A DNA stretch of 64,000 nucleotides, taken from NCBI GenBank assembly GCA_943735955.1, contig OX030967.1, positions 62,001 to 126,000 on the forward strand, given 5' to 3'. Position 1 is the first letter of the stretch. Every line of letters begins with the position of its first letter. The position numbers and the translations under genes were made by a program. This stretch comes from Piscicola geometra (lineage: Eukaryota; Annelida; Clitellata; Hirudinida; Piscicolidae). Shown piece by piece: positions 48,807 to 63,280 of the stretch. The notes under the pieces are model-generated. The model ran no database searches. It was not told where the DNA came from and saw nothing but the letters and a program-made list of their open reading frames with translations.

Positions 48807-51218
48807 CATATTCACATATCTTGCATATTTACATATATTGCATATTTACATATATTGCAGATTTACATATATTGCATATTTACATATATTGCATATTTAC
48901 ATATATTGCATATTTACATATATTGCATAATTACATATATTGCATATTTACGTATATTGCATATTTACATATATTGCATATTTACATATATTGCATATTT
49001 ACATATATTGCATATTTACATATATTGCATATTTACATATATTGCATATTTACATATATTGCATAATTACATATATTGCATATTTACGTATATTGCATAT
49101 TTACATATATTGCATATTTACATATATTGCATATTTACATATATTGCATATTTTCATATATTGCATATTTACTTATATTGCATATTTTCATATATTGCAT
49201 ATTTACATCTATTGAATATTTACATATATTGCATATTCACATATATTGCATATTTACATATATTGCATATTTACATATTTTGCATATTTACATATATTGC
49301 ATATTTACATATATTGCATATTTACATATATTGCATATTTACATATATTGCATATTTACATATATTGCATATTTACATATATTGCATAATTACATATATT
49401 GCATATTTACGTATATTGCATATTTACATATATTGCATATTTACATATATTGCATATTTACATATATTGCATATTTTCATATATTGCATATTTACTTATA
49501 TTGCATATTTTCATATATTGCATATTTACATCTATTGAATATTTACATATATTGCATATTCACATATATTGCATATTTACATATATTGCATATTTACATA
49601 TATTGCATCTTTACATATATTGCATATTTACATATATTGCATATTTACATATATTGCATATTTACATATCTTGCATATTTACATATCTTGCATATTTACA
49701 TATATTGCATATTTACATATCTTGCATATTTACATATTTTGCATATTTACATATAGTGCATATATTCATATATTGCATATTTACATATATTGCATATTTA
49801 CATATATTGCATATTTACATATATTGCATATTAACATATATTGCATATTTACACATATTGCATATTTACATATATTGCATATTTACATATATTGCATATT
49901 TACATATCTTGCATATTTACGTATCTTGCATATTTACATATATTGCATATTTACATATATTGCATAATTACATATATTGCATGTTTACGTATATTGCATA
50001 TTTACATATATTGCATATTTACATGTATTGCATATTTACATATATGTCATATTTATATATATTGCATATTTACATCTATTGCATATTTACATAAATTGCA
50101 TATTTTCATATATTGCATATTTACATCTATTGCATATTTACTCCTATTGCATATTTACATATATTGCATATTTACATATATTGCATATTTACATATATTG
50201 CATATATTCATATATTGCATATTTACATATATTGCATATTAACATATATTGCATATTTACACATATTGCATATTTACATATATTGCATATTTACATATAT
50301 TGCATTTTTACATATATTGCATATTTAGATATATTGCATATTTACATATATTGCATATTTACATATATTGCATATTTACATATATTGCATATTTACATAA
50401 ATTGCATATTTACATATATTGCATATTTACATATATTGCATATTTACATATATTGCATATTTACATATATTGCATATTTACATTTATTGCATATTTACAT
50501 ATATTGCATATTTACATATATTGCTTTTTACATAAATTGCATATTCACATATATTGCATATTTACATATATTGCATATTTACATATATTGCATTGTTACA
50601 TATATTGCATATTTACATATATTGCATATTTACATATATTGCATATTTACATATATTGCATATTTACATATGTTGCATATTTACATAAATTGCATATTTT
50701 CATATATTGCATATTCACATCTATTGCATATTTTCATATATTGCATATTTACATATATTGCATATTTACATATATTGCATATTTACATATATTGCATATT
50801 TACATATATTGCCTATTTACATATATTGCTAATTTACATATGTTGCATATTTACATAAATTGCATATTTTCATATATTGCATATTTACATCTATTGCATA
50901 TTTACTTATATTGCATATTTACATCTATTGCATATTTACTTATATTGCATATTTACATATATTGCATATTTACATATATTGCATATTTACATATATTGCA
51001 TATTCACATATATTGCTTATTACATAAATTGCATATTCACATATCTTGCATATTTACATATATTGCATATTTACATTTATTGCATATTTACATATATTGC
51101 ATATTTACATATATTGCACATTTACATATATTGCATATTTACATATATTGCATAATTACATATATTGCATATTTACGTATATTGCATATTTACATATATT
51201 GCATATTTACATATATTG

Positions 51219-51236
51219 CATATTTAAAATATATTG
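51219..51236 (+). repeat. Isolated 18-bp monomer (extra A)
   Basis: The monomer reads CATATTTAAAATATATTG, with four A in a row. It differs from the 33 domain A/B 18-mers and lies 29 kb to their right, so it is an independent one-base insertion, probably in a CATATTTAAAT monomer. Confidence 0.88.
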
Positions 51237-51239
51237 CAT

Positions 51240-53027
51240 ATTTACATATATTGCATATTTACATATCTTGCATATTTACATATATTGCATATTTACATAT
51301 ATTGCATATTTACATATATTGCATAATTACATATATTGCATATTTACGTATATTGCATATTTACATATATTGCATATTTACATATATTGCATATTTACAT
51401 ATATTGCATATTTTCATATATTGCATATTTACATATATTGCATATTTTCATATATTGCATATTTACATCTATTGAATATTTACATATATTGCATATTTAC
51501 ATATATTGCATATTTACATATATTGCATTTTTACATATATTGCATCTTTACATATATTGCATATTTACATATATTGCATATTTACATATATTGCATATTT
51601 ACATATCTTGCATATTTACATATCTTGCATATTTACATATATTGCATATTTACATATATTGCATATTTACATATTTTGCATATTTACATATAGTGCATAT
51701 ATTCATATATTGCATATTTACATATAGTGCATATTTACATATATTGCATATTTACATATATTGCATATTAACATATATTGCATATTTACACATATTGCAT
51801 ATTTACATATATTGCATATTTACATATATTGCATATTTACATATCTTGCATATTTACGTATCTTAAATATTTACATATATTGCATATTTACATATATTGC
51901 ATAATTACATATATTGCATGTTTACGTATATTGCATATTTACATATATTGCATATTTACATGTATTGCATATTTACATATATTGCATATTTATATATATT
52001 GCATATTTACATATATTGCATATTTACATAAATTGCATATTTTCATATATTACATATTTACATCTATTGCATATTTACATATATTGCATATTTACATATA
52101 TTGCATCTTTACATATATTGCATATTTACGTATATTGCATATTTACATATATTGCATATTTACATATATTGCATATTTACATATATTGCATATTTACATA
52201 TATTGCATATTTACATATATTGCATATTTACATATATTGCATATTTACATATATTGCATATTTACATATATTGCATAATTACATATATTGCATATTTACG
52301 TATATTGCATATTTACATATATTGCATATTTACATATATTGCATATTTACATATATTGCATATTTTCATATATTGCATATTTACATATATTGCATATTTT
52401 CATATATTGCATATTTACATCTATTGAATATTTACATATATTGCATATTTACATATATTGCATATTTACATATATTGCATATTTACATATATTGCATCTT
52501 TACATATATTGCATATTTACATATATTGCATATTTACATATATTGCATATTTACATATCTTGCATATTTACATATCTTGCATATTTACATATATTGCATA
52601 TTTACATATATTGCATATTTACATATTTTGCATATTTACATATAGTGCATATATTCATATATTGCATATTTACATATATTGCATATTTATATATATTGCA
52701 TATTTACATATATTGCATATTAACATATATTGCATATTTACACATATTGCATATTTACATATATTGCATATTTACATGTATTGCATATTTACATATCTTG
52801 CATATTTACGTATCTTGCATATTTACATATATTGCATATTTACATATATTGCATAATTACATATATTGCATGTTTACGTATATTGCATATTTACATATAT
52901 TGCATATTTACATGTATTGCATATTCACATATATTGCATATTTATAGATATTGCATATTTACATATATTGCATATTTACATAAATTGCATATTTTCATTT
53001 ATTGCATATTTACATCTATTGCATATT
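51240..53027 (+). repeat. 952-bp tandem duplication (domain E, first site)
   Basis: Landmarks recur at offset 952 (56 x 17): CATAATTAC plus ACGT (51,322 to 52,274), the ATATCTTG pairs (about 51,600 to 52,552), CATATATTC (about 51,706 to 52,658), the signature pair (51,764 to 52,716) and CATGTTTACGT (about 51,917 to 52,869). The match ends near 52,075 and 53,027. Private differences include ACATGTATTG near 52,768 and ATCTTAAAT near 51,862. Confidence 0.85.
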
Positions 53028-54040
53028 TACTTATATTGCATATTTACATATATTGCATATTTACATATATTGCATATTTACATATATTGCATTCTTACAT
53101 ATATTGCTTATTACATAAATTGCATATTCACATATATTGCATATTTACATATATTGCATATTTACATATATTGCATATTTACATATATGGCATATTTACA
53201 TATATGGCATATTTACATATATTGCATATTTACATATATTGCATCTTTACATATATTGCATATTTACATATATTGCATATTTACATATATTGCATATTTA
53301 CATATCTTGCATATTTACATATCTTGCATATTTACATATATTGCATATTTACATATATTGCATATTTACATATTTTGCATATTTACATATAGTGCATATA
53401 TTCATATATTGCATATTTACATATATTGCATATTTACATATATTGCATATTTACATATATTGCATATTAACATATATTGCATATTTACACATATTGCATA
53501 TTTACATATATTGCATATTTACATGTATTGCATATTTACATATCTTGCATATTTACGTATCTTGCATATTTACATATATTGCATATTTACATATATTGCA
53601 TAATTACATATATTGCATGTTTACGTATATTGCATATTTACATATATTGCATATTTACATGTATTGCATATTTACATATATTGCATATTTATATATATTG
53701 CATATTTACATATATTGCATATTTACATAAATTGCATATTTACATATATGGCATCTTTACATATATTGCATATTTACATATATTGCATGTTTACATATAT
53801 TGCATATTTACATATCTTGCATATTTACGTATCTTGCATATTTACATATATTGCATATTTACATATATTGCATAATTACATATATTGCATGTTTACGTAT
53901 ATTGCATATTTACATATATTGCATATTTACATGTATTGCATATTTACATATATTGCATATTTATATATATTGCATATTTACATATATTGCATATTTACAT
54001 AAATTGCATATTTTCATTTATTGCATATTTACATCTATTG

Positions 54041-54059
54041 CATATTTACTTATTTTTTG
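54041..54059 (+). repeat. 19-bp monomer with a run of six T
   Basis: The monomer reads CATATTTACTTATTTTTTG. It resembles the CATATTTACTTATATTG variant common nearby, with two extra bases and a change giving six T in a row, an unusually long homopolymer for this array. It could be a real mutation or a sequencing error. Confidence 0.85.
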
Positions 54060-54568
54060 CATATTTACATATATTGCATATTTACATATATTGCATATTT
54101 ACATATATTGCATTCTTACATATATTGCTTATTACATAAATTGCATATTCACATATATTGCATATTTATATATATTGCATATTTACATATATTGCATATT
54201 TACATATATGGTATCTTTACATATATTGCATATTTACATATATTGCATGTTTACATATATTGCATATTTACATATCTTGCATATTTACGTATCTTGCATA
54301 TTTACATATATTGCATATTTACATATATTGCATAATTACATATATTGCATGTTTACGTATATTGCATATTTACATATATTGCATATTTACATGTATTGCA
54401 TATTTACATATATTGCATATTTATATATATTGCATATTTACATAAATTGCATATTTTCATATATTGCATATTTACATCTATTGCATATTTACTTATATTG
54501 CATATTTACATATATTGCATATTTACATATATTGCATATTTACATATATTGCATTCTTACATATATTG

Positions 54569-57115
54569 CTTATTACATAAATTGCATATTCACATATATT
54601 GCATATTTACATATATTGCATATTTACATATATTGCATATTTACATATATGGCATCTTTACATATATTGCATATTTACATATATTGCATATTTACATATA
54701 TTGCATATTTACATATATTGCATATTTACATATATTGCATATTTACATATATTGCATATTTACATACTTGCATATTTACATATCTTGCATATTTACATAT
54801 ATTGCATATATTCATATATTGCATATTTACATATATTGCATATTTACATATATTGCATATTTACATATATTGCATATTAACATATATTGCATATTTACAC
54901 ATATTGCATATTTACATATATTGCATATTTACATATATTGCATATTTACATATATTGCATATTTAGATATATTGCATATTTACATATATTGCATGTTTAC
55001 ATATATTGCATATTTACATATATTGCATATTTACATATATTGCATATTTACATATATTGCATATTTACATATATTGCATATTTACACATATTGCATATTT
55101 ACATATATTGCATATTTACATATATTGCATATTTACATATATTGCATATTTACATATATTGCATCTTTACATATATTGCATATTTACGTATATTGCATAT
55201 TTACATATATTGCATATTTACATATATTGCATATTTACATATATGGCATATTTACATATATTGCATATTTACATATATTGCATATTTACATATATTGCAT
55301 ATTTACATATATTGCATATTTACATATATTGCATAATTACATATATTGCATATTTACATATATTGCATATTTACATATCTTGCATATTTACATATCTTGC
55401 ATATTTACATATATTGCATATATTCATATATTGCATATTTACATATATTGCATGTTTACGAATATTGCATATTTACATATCTTGCATATTTACGTATCTT
55501 GCATATTTACATATATTGCATATTTACATATATTGCATAATTACATATATTGCATGTTTACGTATATTGCATATTTACATATATTGCATATTTACATGTA
55601 TTGCATATTTACATATATTGCATATTTATATATATTGCATATTTACATAAATTGCATATTTTCATATATTGCATATTTACATCTATTGCATATTTACTTA
55701 TATTGCATATTTACATATATTGCATATTTACATATATTGCATTCTTACATATATTGCTTATTACATAAATTGCATATTCACATATATTGCATATTTACAT
55801 ATATTGCATATTTACATATATTGCATATTTACATATATGGCATCTTTACATATATTGCATATTTACATATATTGCATATTTACATATATTGCATATTTAC
55901 ATATATTGCATATTTACATATATTGCATATTTACATATCTTGCATATTTACATATCTTGCATATTTACATATATTGCATATATTCATATATTGCATATTT
56001 ACATATATTGCATATTTACATATATTGCATATTTACATATATTGCATATTTACATATATTGCATATTTACATATATTGCATATTTACATATATTGCATAT
56101 TTACATATCTTGCATATTTACATATCTTGCATATTTACATATATTGCATATATTCATATATTGCATATTTACATATATTGCATATTTACATATATTGCAT
56201 ATTTACATATATTGCATATTTACATATATTGCATATTTACATATATGGCATCTTTACATATATTGCATATTTACATATATTGCATGTTTACATATATTGC
56301 ATATTTACATATCTTGCATATTTACGTATCTTGCATATTTACATATATTGCATATTTACATATATTGCATAATTACATATATTGCATGTTTACGTATATT
56401 GCATATTTACATATATTGCATTTTTACATGTATTGCATATTTACATATATTGCATATTTATATATATTGCATATTTACATAAATTGCATATTTTCATATA
56501 TTGCATATTTACATCTATTGCATATTTACTTATATTGCATATTTACATATATTGCATATTTACATATATTGCATTCTTACATATATTGCTTATTACATAA
56601 ATTGCATATTCACATATATTGCATATTTACATATATTGCATATTTACATATATTGCATATTTACATATATGGCATCTTTACATATATTGCATATTTACAT
56701 ATATTGCATATTTACATATATTGCATATTTACATATATTGCATATTTACATATATTGCATATTTACATATATTGCATATTTACATATCTTGCATATTTAC
56801 ATATCTTGCATATTTACATATATTGCATATATTCATATATTGCATATTTACATATATTGCATATTTACATATATTGCATATTTACATATATTGCATATTA
56901 ACATATATTGCATATTTACACATATTGCATATTTACATATATTGCATATTTACATATATTGCATATTTACATATATTGCATATTTAGATATATTGCATAT
57001 TTACATATATTGCATGTTTACATATATTGCATATTTACATATATTGCATATTTACATATATTGCATATTTACATATATTGCATATTTACATATACTGCAT
57101 ATTTACACATATTGC
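54569..57115 (+). repeat. 2,021-bp offset repeat within domain E
   Basis: The series 16-mer, ATATGGCATCTTT, ATATCTTG pair, CATATATTC, signature pair, CATATTTAGAT and CATGTTTAC occurs at about 54,569-55,095 and 56,589-57,115. The signature pairs at 54,873 and 56,894 and the CATGTTTAC monomers that follow are offset by 2,021 (119 monomers, two of 16 bp). Between them lie shorter partial copies beginning with 16-mers at 55,757 and 56,589 (832 bp apart). Confidence 0.78.
54755..54770 (+). repeat. 16-bp monomer from a one-base loss in an ATATCTTG variant
   Basis: CATATTTACATACTTG is the A14 to C monomer minus one base. It is followed by a full ATATCTTG monomer, so together they correspond to the usual ATATCTTG pair. 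It is unrelated to the other 16-mers, which end in ATAAATTG. Confidence 0.85.
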
Positions 57116-59189
57116 ATATTTACATATATTGCATCTTTACATATATTGCATATTTACATATATTGCATATTTACATATATTGCATCTTTACATATATTGC
57201 ATATTTACGTATATTGCATATTTACATATATTGCATATTTACATATATTGCATATTTACATATATTGCATATTTACATATATTGCATATTTACATATATT
57301 GCATATTTACATATATTGCATATTTACATATATTGCATATTTACATATATTGCATAATTACATATATTGCATATTTACATATATTGCATATTTAGATATA
57401 TTGCATATTTACATATATTGCATATTTTCATATATTGCATATTTACATATATTGCATATTTTCATATATTGCATATTTACATCTATTGAATGTTTACATA
57501 TATTGCATATTTACATATATTGCATATTTACATATATTGCATATTTACATATATTGCATCTTTACATATATTGCATATTTACATATATTGCATATTTACA
57601 TATATTGCATATTTACATATCTTGCATATTTACATATCTTGCATATTTACATATATTGCATATTTACATATATTGCATATTTACATATTTTGCATATTCA
57701 CATATAGTGCATATATTCATATATTGCATATTTACATATATTGCATATTTACATATATTGCATATTTACATATATTGCATATTAACATATATTGCATATT
57801 TACACATATTGCATATTTACATATATTGCATATTTACATATATTGCATATTTACATATCTTGCATATTCACGTATCTTGCATATTTACATATATTGCATA
57901 TTTACATATATTGCATAATTACATATATTGCATGTTTACGTATATTGCATATTTACATATATTGCATATTTACATGTATTGCATATTTACATATATTGCA
58001 TATTTATATATATTGCATATTTACATATATTGCATATTTACATAAATTGCATATTTTCATATATTGCATATTTACATATATTGCATATTTACATATATTG
58101 CATATTTACATATATTGCATTCTTACATATATTGCTTATTACATAAATTGCATATTCACATATATTGCATATTTACATATAATGCATATTTACATATATT
58201 GCATATTTACATATATGGCATCTTTACATATATTGCATATTTACATATATTGCATATTTACATATATTGCATATTTACATATATTGCATATTTACATATA
58301 TTGCATATTTACATATCTTGCATATTTACATATCTTGCATATTTACATATATTGCATATATTCATATATTGCATAGTTACATATATTGCATATTTACATA
58401 TATTGCATATTTACATATATTGCATATTAACATATATTGCATATTTACACATATTGCATATTTACATATATTGCATATTTACATATATTGCATATTTACA
58501 TATATTGCATATTTAGATATATTGCATATTTACATATATTGCATGTTTACATATATTGCATATTTACATATATTGCATATTTACATATATTGCATATTTA
58601 CATATATTGCATATTTACATATATTGCATATTTACACATATTGCATATTTACATATATTGCATCTTTACATATATTGCATATTTACATATATTGCATATT
58701 TATATATGTTGCATATTTACATAAATTGCATATTTTCATATATTGCATATTTACATCTATTGCATATTTACATATATTGCATATTTACATATTTTGCATA
58801 TTTTCATATATTGCATATTTACATATATTGCATATTTACATATATTGCATATTTACATATATTGCATATTTACATATATTGCATATTTTCATATTTTGCA
58901 TATTTACATATATTGCATATTTACATATATTGCATATTTTCATATATTGCATATTTACATATATTGCATATTTACATATATTGCATATTTACATATGTTG
59001 CATATTTACATAAATTGCATATTTTCATATATTGCATATTCACATCTATTGCATATTTACTTATATTGCATATTTACATATATTGCATATTTACATGTAT
59101 TGCATATTTACATATATTGCATATTTACATATATTGCATATTTACATATATTGCATATTTACATATATTGCATATTTACATATATTGCA

Positions 59190-61640
59190 TATTTACATAT
59201 ATTGCATAATTACATATATTGCATATTTACGTATATTGCATATTTACATATATTGCATATTTACATATATTGCATATTTACATATATTGCATTTTTACAT
59301 ATATTGCATATTTACATATATTGCATATTTACATATATTGCATAATTACATATATTGCATATTTACGTATATTGCATATTTACATATATTGCATATTTAC
59401 ATATATTGCATATTTACATATATTGCATTTTTTCATATATTGCATATTTACATATATTGCATATTTTCATATATTGCATATTCACAACTATTGAATATTT
59501 ACATATATTGCATATTTACATATATTGCATATTTACATATATTGCATATTTACATATATTGCATCTTTACATATATTGCATATTTACATATATTGCATAT
59601 TTACATATATTGCATATTTACATATCTTGCATATTTACATATCTTGCATATTTACATATATTGCATATTTACATATATTGCATATTTACATATTTTGCAT
59701 ATTTACATATAGTGCATATATTCATATATTGCATATTTACATATATTGCATATTTACATATATTGCATATTTACATATATTGCATATTAACATATATTGC
59801 ATATTTACACATATTGCATATTTACATATATTGCATATTTACATATATTGCATATTTACATATCTTGCATATTTACGTATCATGCATATTTACATATATT
59901 GCATATTTTCATATATTGAATATTTACATATATTGCATATTTACATATATTGCATATTTACATATATTGCATATTTACATATATTGCATATTTTCATATA
60001 TTGCATATTTACATATATTGCATATTTACATATATTGCATATTTTCATATATTGCATATTAACATATATTGCATATTTACAAATATTGCATATTTACATA
60101 TGTTGCATATTTACATAAATTGCATATTTTCATATATTGCATATTCCCATCTATTGCATATTTACTTATATTGCATATTTACATATATTGCATATTTACA
60201 TATATTGCATATTTACATATATTGCATATTTACATATATTGCATATTTACATATATTGCTTATTACATAAATTGCTTATTCACATATATTGCATATTTAC
60301 ATATATTGCATATTTACATATATTGCATATTTACATATATTGCATCTTTACATATATTGCATATTTACATATATTGCATATTTACATATATTGCATATTT
60401 AATTATATATTGCATATTTACATATATTGCATAATTACATATATTGCATATTTACGTATATTGCATATTTACATATATTGCATATTTACATATATTGCAT
60501 ATTTACATATATTGCATTTTTACATATATTGCATATTTACATATATTGCATATTTACATATATTGCATAATTACATATATTGCATATTTACGTATATTGC
60601 ATATTTACATATATTGCATATTTACATATATTGCATATTTACATATATTGCATTTTTTCATATATTGCATATTTACATATATTGCATATTTTCATATATT
60701 GCATATTCACATCTATTGAATATTTACATATATTGCATATTTACATATATTGCATATTTACATATATTGCATATTTACATATATTGCATCTTTACATATA
60801 TTGCATATTTACATATATTGCATATTTACATATATTGCATATTTACATATCTTGCATATTTACATATCTTGCATATTTACATATATTGCATATTTACATA
60901 TATTGCATATTTACATATTTTGCATATTTACATATAGTGCATATATTCATATATTGCATATTTACATATATTGCATATTTACATATATTGCATATTTACA
61001 TATATTGCATATTAACATATATTGCATATTTACACATATTGCATATTTACATATATTGCATATTTACATATATTGCATATTTACATATCTTGCATATTTA
61101 CGTATCATGCATATTTACATATATTGCATATTTTCATATATTGCATATTTACATATATTGCATATTTACATATATTGCATATTTACATATATTGCATATT
61201 TACATATATTGCATATTTTCATATATTGCATATTTACATATATTGCATATTTACATATATTGCATATTTTCATATATTGCATATTTACATATATTGCATA
61301 TTTACAAATATTGCATATTTACATATGTTGCATATTTACATAAATTGCATATTTTCATATATTGCATATTCCCATCTATTGCATATTTACTTATATTGCA
61401 TATTTACATATATTGCATATTTACATATATTGCATATTTACATATATTGCATATTTACATATATTGCATATTTACATATATTGCTTATTACATAAATTGC
61501 TTATTCACATATATTGCATATTTACATATATTGCATATTTACATATATTGCATATTTACATATATTGCATCTTTACATATATTGCATATTTACATATATT
61601 GCATATTTACATATATTGCATATTTACATATATTGCATAT
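59190..61640 (+). repeat. 1,225-bp tandem duplication with paired 16-mers
   Basis: Landmarks recur at offset 1,225 (72 monomers with one 16-mer and one 19-mer): CATAATTAC (59,205 to 60,430), CATTTTTAC (59,290 to 60,515), signature pair (59,783 to 61,008), the CATATTCCCATC monomer near 60,143 and 61,368, and the 16-mer (60,259 to 61,484). The 19-mer at 60,394 lies at the end of the first copy only; the next CATAATTAC (61,653) is offset by 1,223, as expected without those two bases. ACAACTATTG near 59,486 is private to copy one, where copy two has ACATCTATTG. Confidence 0.88.
60394..60412 (+). repeat. 19-bp monomer, second CATATTTAATTATATATTG
   Basis: Same 19-base form as at 44,986. It sits at the junction between the two 1,225-bp copies and is missing at the corresponding place at the end of the second copy. 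Confidence 0.9.
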
Positions 61641-63280
61641 TTACATATATTGCATAATTACATATATTGCATATTTACGTATATTGCATATTTACATATA
61701 TTGCATATTTACATATATTGCATATTTACATATATTGCATATTTACATATATTGCATATTTACATATATTGCATATTTACATATCTTGCATATTTACATA
61801 TCTTGCATATTTACATATCTTGCATATTTACATATATTGCATATTTACATATATTGCATAATTACATATATTGCATATTTACGTATATTGCATATTTACA
61901 TATATTGCATGTTTACATATATTGCATATTTACATATATTGCATATTTTCATATATTGCATATTTACATCTATTGAATATTTACATATATTGCATATTTA
62001 CATATATTGCATATTTTCATGTATTGCATATTTACATATATTGCATATTTACATATATTGCATATTTACATATATTGCATCTTTACATATATTGCATATT
62101 TAAATATATTGCATATTTACATATTTTGCATATTAACATATATTGCATATTTACACATATTGCATATTTACATATATTGCATATTTACATATATTGCATA
62201 TTTACATATATTGCATATTTAGATATATTGCATATTTACATATATTGCATGTTTACATATATTGCATATTTACATATATTGCATATTTACATATATTGCA
62301 TATTTACATATATTGCATATTTACATATATTGCATATTTACATATATTGCATATTTACATATATTGCATAATTACATATATTGCATATTTACGTATATTG
62401 CATATTTACATATATTGCATATTTACATATATTGCATATTTACATATATTGCATATTTACATATATTGCATATTTACATATATTGCATATTTACATATAT
62501 TGCATATTTACATATATTGCATCTTTACATATATTGCATATTTACATATATTGCATATTTACATATATTGCATATTTACATATATTGCATATTTACATAT
62601 ATTGCATAATTACATATATTGCATATTTACGTATATTGCATATTTACATATATTGCATATTTACATATATTGCATATTTACATATATTGCATATTTACAT
62701 ATATTGCATAGTTACATATATTGCATATTTACATATCTTGCATATTTACATATCTTGCATATTTACATATCTTGCATATTTACATATATTGCATATTTAC
62801 ATATATTGCATAATTACATATATTGCATATTTACGTATATTGCATATTTACATATATTGCATGTTTACATATATTGCATATTTACATATATTGCATATTT
62901 TCATATATTGCATATTTACATCTATTGAATATTTACATATATTGCATATTTACATATATTGCATATTTTCATGTATTGCATATTTACATATATTGCATAT
63001 TTACATATATTGCATATTTACATATATTGCATCTTTACATATATTGCATATTTAAATATATTGCATATTTACATATTTTGCATATTAACATATATTGCAT
63101 ATTTACACATATTGCATATTTACATATATTGCATATTTACATATATTGCATATTTACATATATTGCATATTTAGATATATTGCATATTTACATATATTGC
63201 ATGTTTACATATATTGCATATTTACATATATTGCATATTTACATATATTGCATATTTACATATATTGCATATTTACATAT
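61550..63280 (+). repeat. 952-bp tandem duplication (domain E, second site)
   Basis: Landmarks recur at offset 952: CATCTTTAC (61,568 to 62,520), TTTACGT (61,670 to 62,622), the triple ATATCTTG set, ATGTATTG after TTTTC (about 62,010 to 62,962), the signature pair (62,129 to 63,081), CATATTTAGAT and CATGTTTAC. The second copy ends before about 63,285, where a CACATATTG monomer appears that the first copy lacks. CATAGTTAC at 62,707 is private to the second copy. Confidence 0.87.

Larger units (their letters stand above)
49650..62780 (+). repeat. Adjacent ATATCTTG monomer pairs
   Basis: Two neighbouring monomers with A14 to C occur at about 49,665, 51,595, 52,547, 53,293, 54,765 (one shortened), 55,365, 55,920, 56,095, 56,775, 57,605, 58,305, 59,620 and 60,845, and three in a row at about 61,785 and 62,735. 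A related pair has ATATCTTG followed by a TTTACGTATCTTG monomer (for example near 49,905, 52,790 and 53,540). Since the pairs move together with their flanks, they are part of the domain E unit. Confidence 0.8.
48925..62830 (+). repeat. CATAATTAC monomer followed by a TTTACGTA monomer
   Basis: The T5 to A monomer followed directly by an A10 to G monomer occurs at about 48,926, 49,062, 49,385, 51,151, 51,322, 52,274, 59,205, 59,341, 60,430, 60,566, 61,653, 61,857, 62,367, 62,605 and 62,809. A second form has CATGTTTACGT in the following monomer (about 49,963, 51,900, 52,852, 53,599, 53,871, 54,331, 55,536, 56,368 and 57,914). The two forms occupy mostly separate stretches. The A10 to G change creates a CpG inside ACGT, whereas the consensus has none. 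Confidence 0.82.
40199..63114 (+). repeat. Two-monomer signature (T7 to A, then T11 to C), 21 copies
   Basis: A CATATTAAC monomer followed directly by a CATATTTACACATATTG monomer begins at 40199, 41557, 43306, 43730, 44731, 45191, 46634, 48350, 49827, 50235, 51764, 52716, 53463, 54873, 56894, 57778, 58423, 59783, 61008, 62129 and 63081. In many copies CATATTTAGAT and CATGTTTAC follow a few monomers later. The pair is absent left of 40,199 and unites domains D and E as one lineage. Near 40,808 and 42,357 the two variants occur in the opposite order, probably a separate arrangement. Confidence 0.87.
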
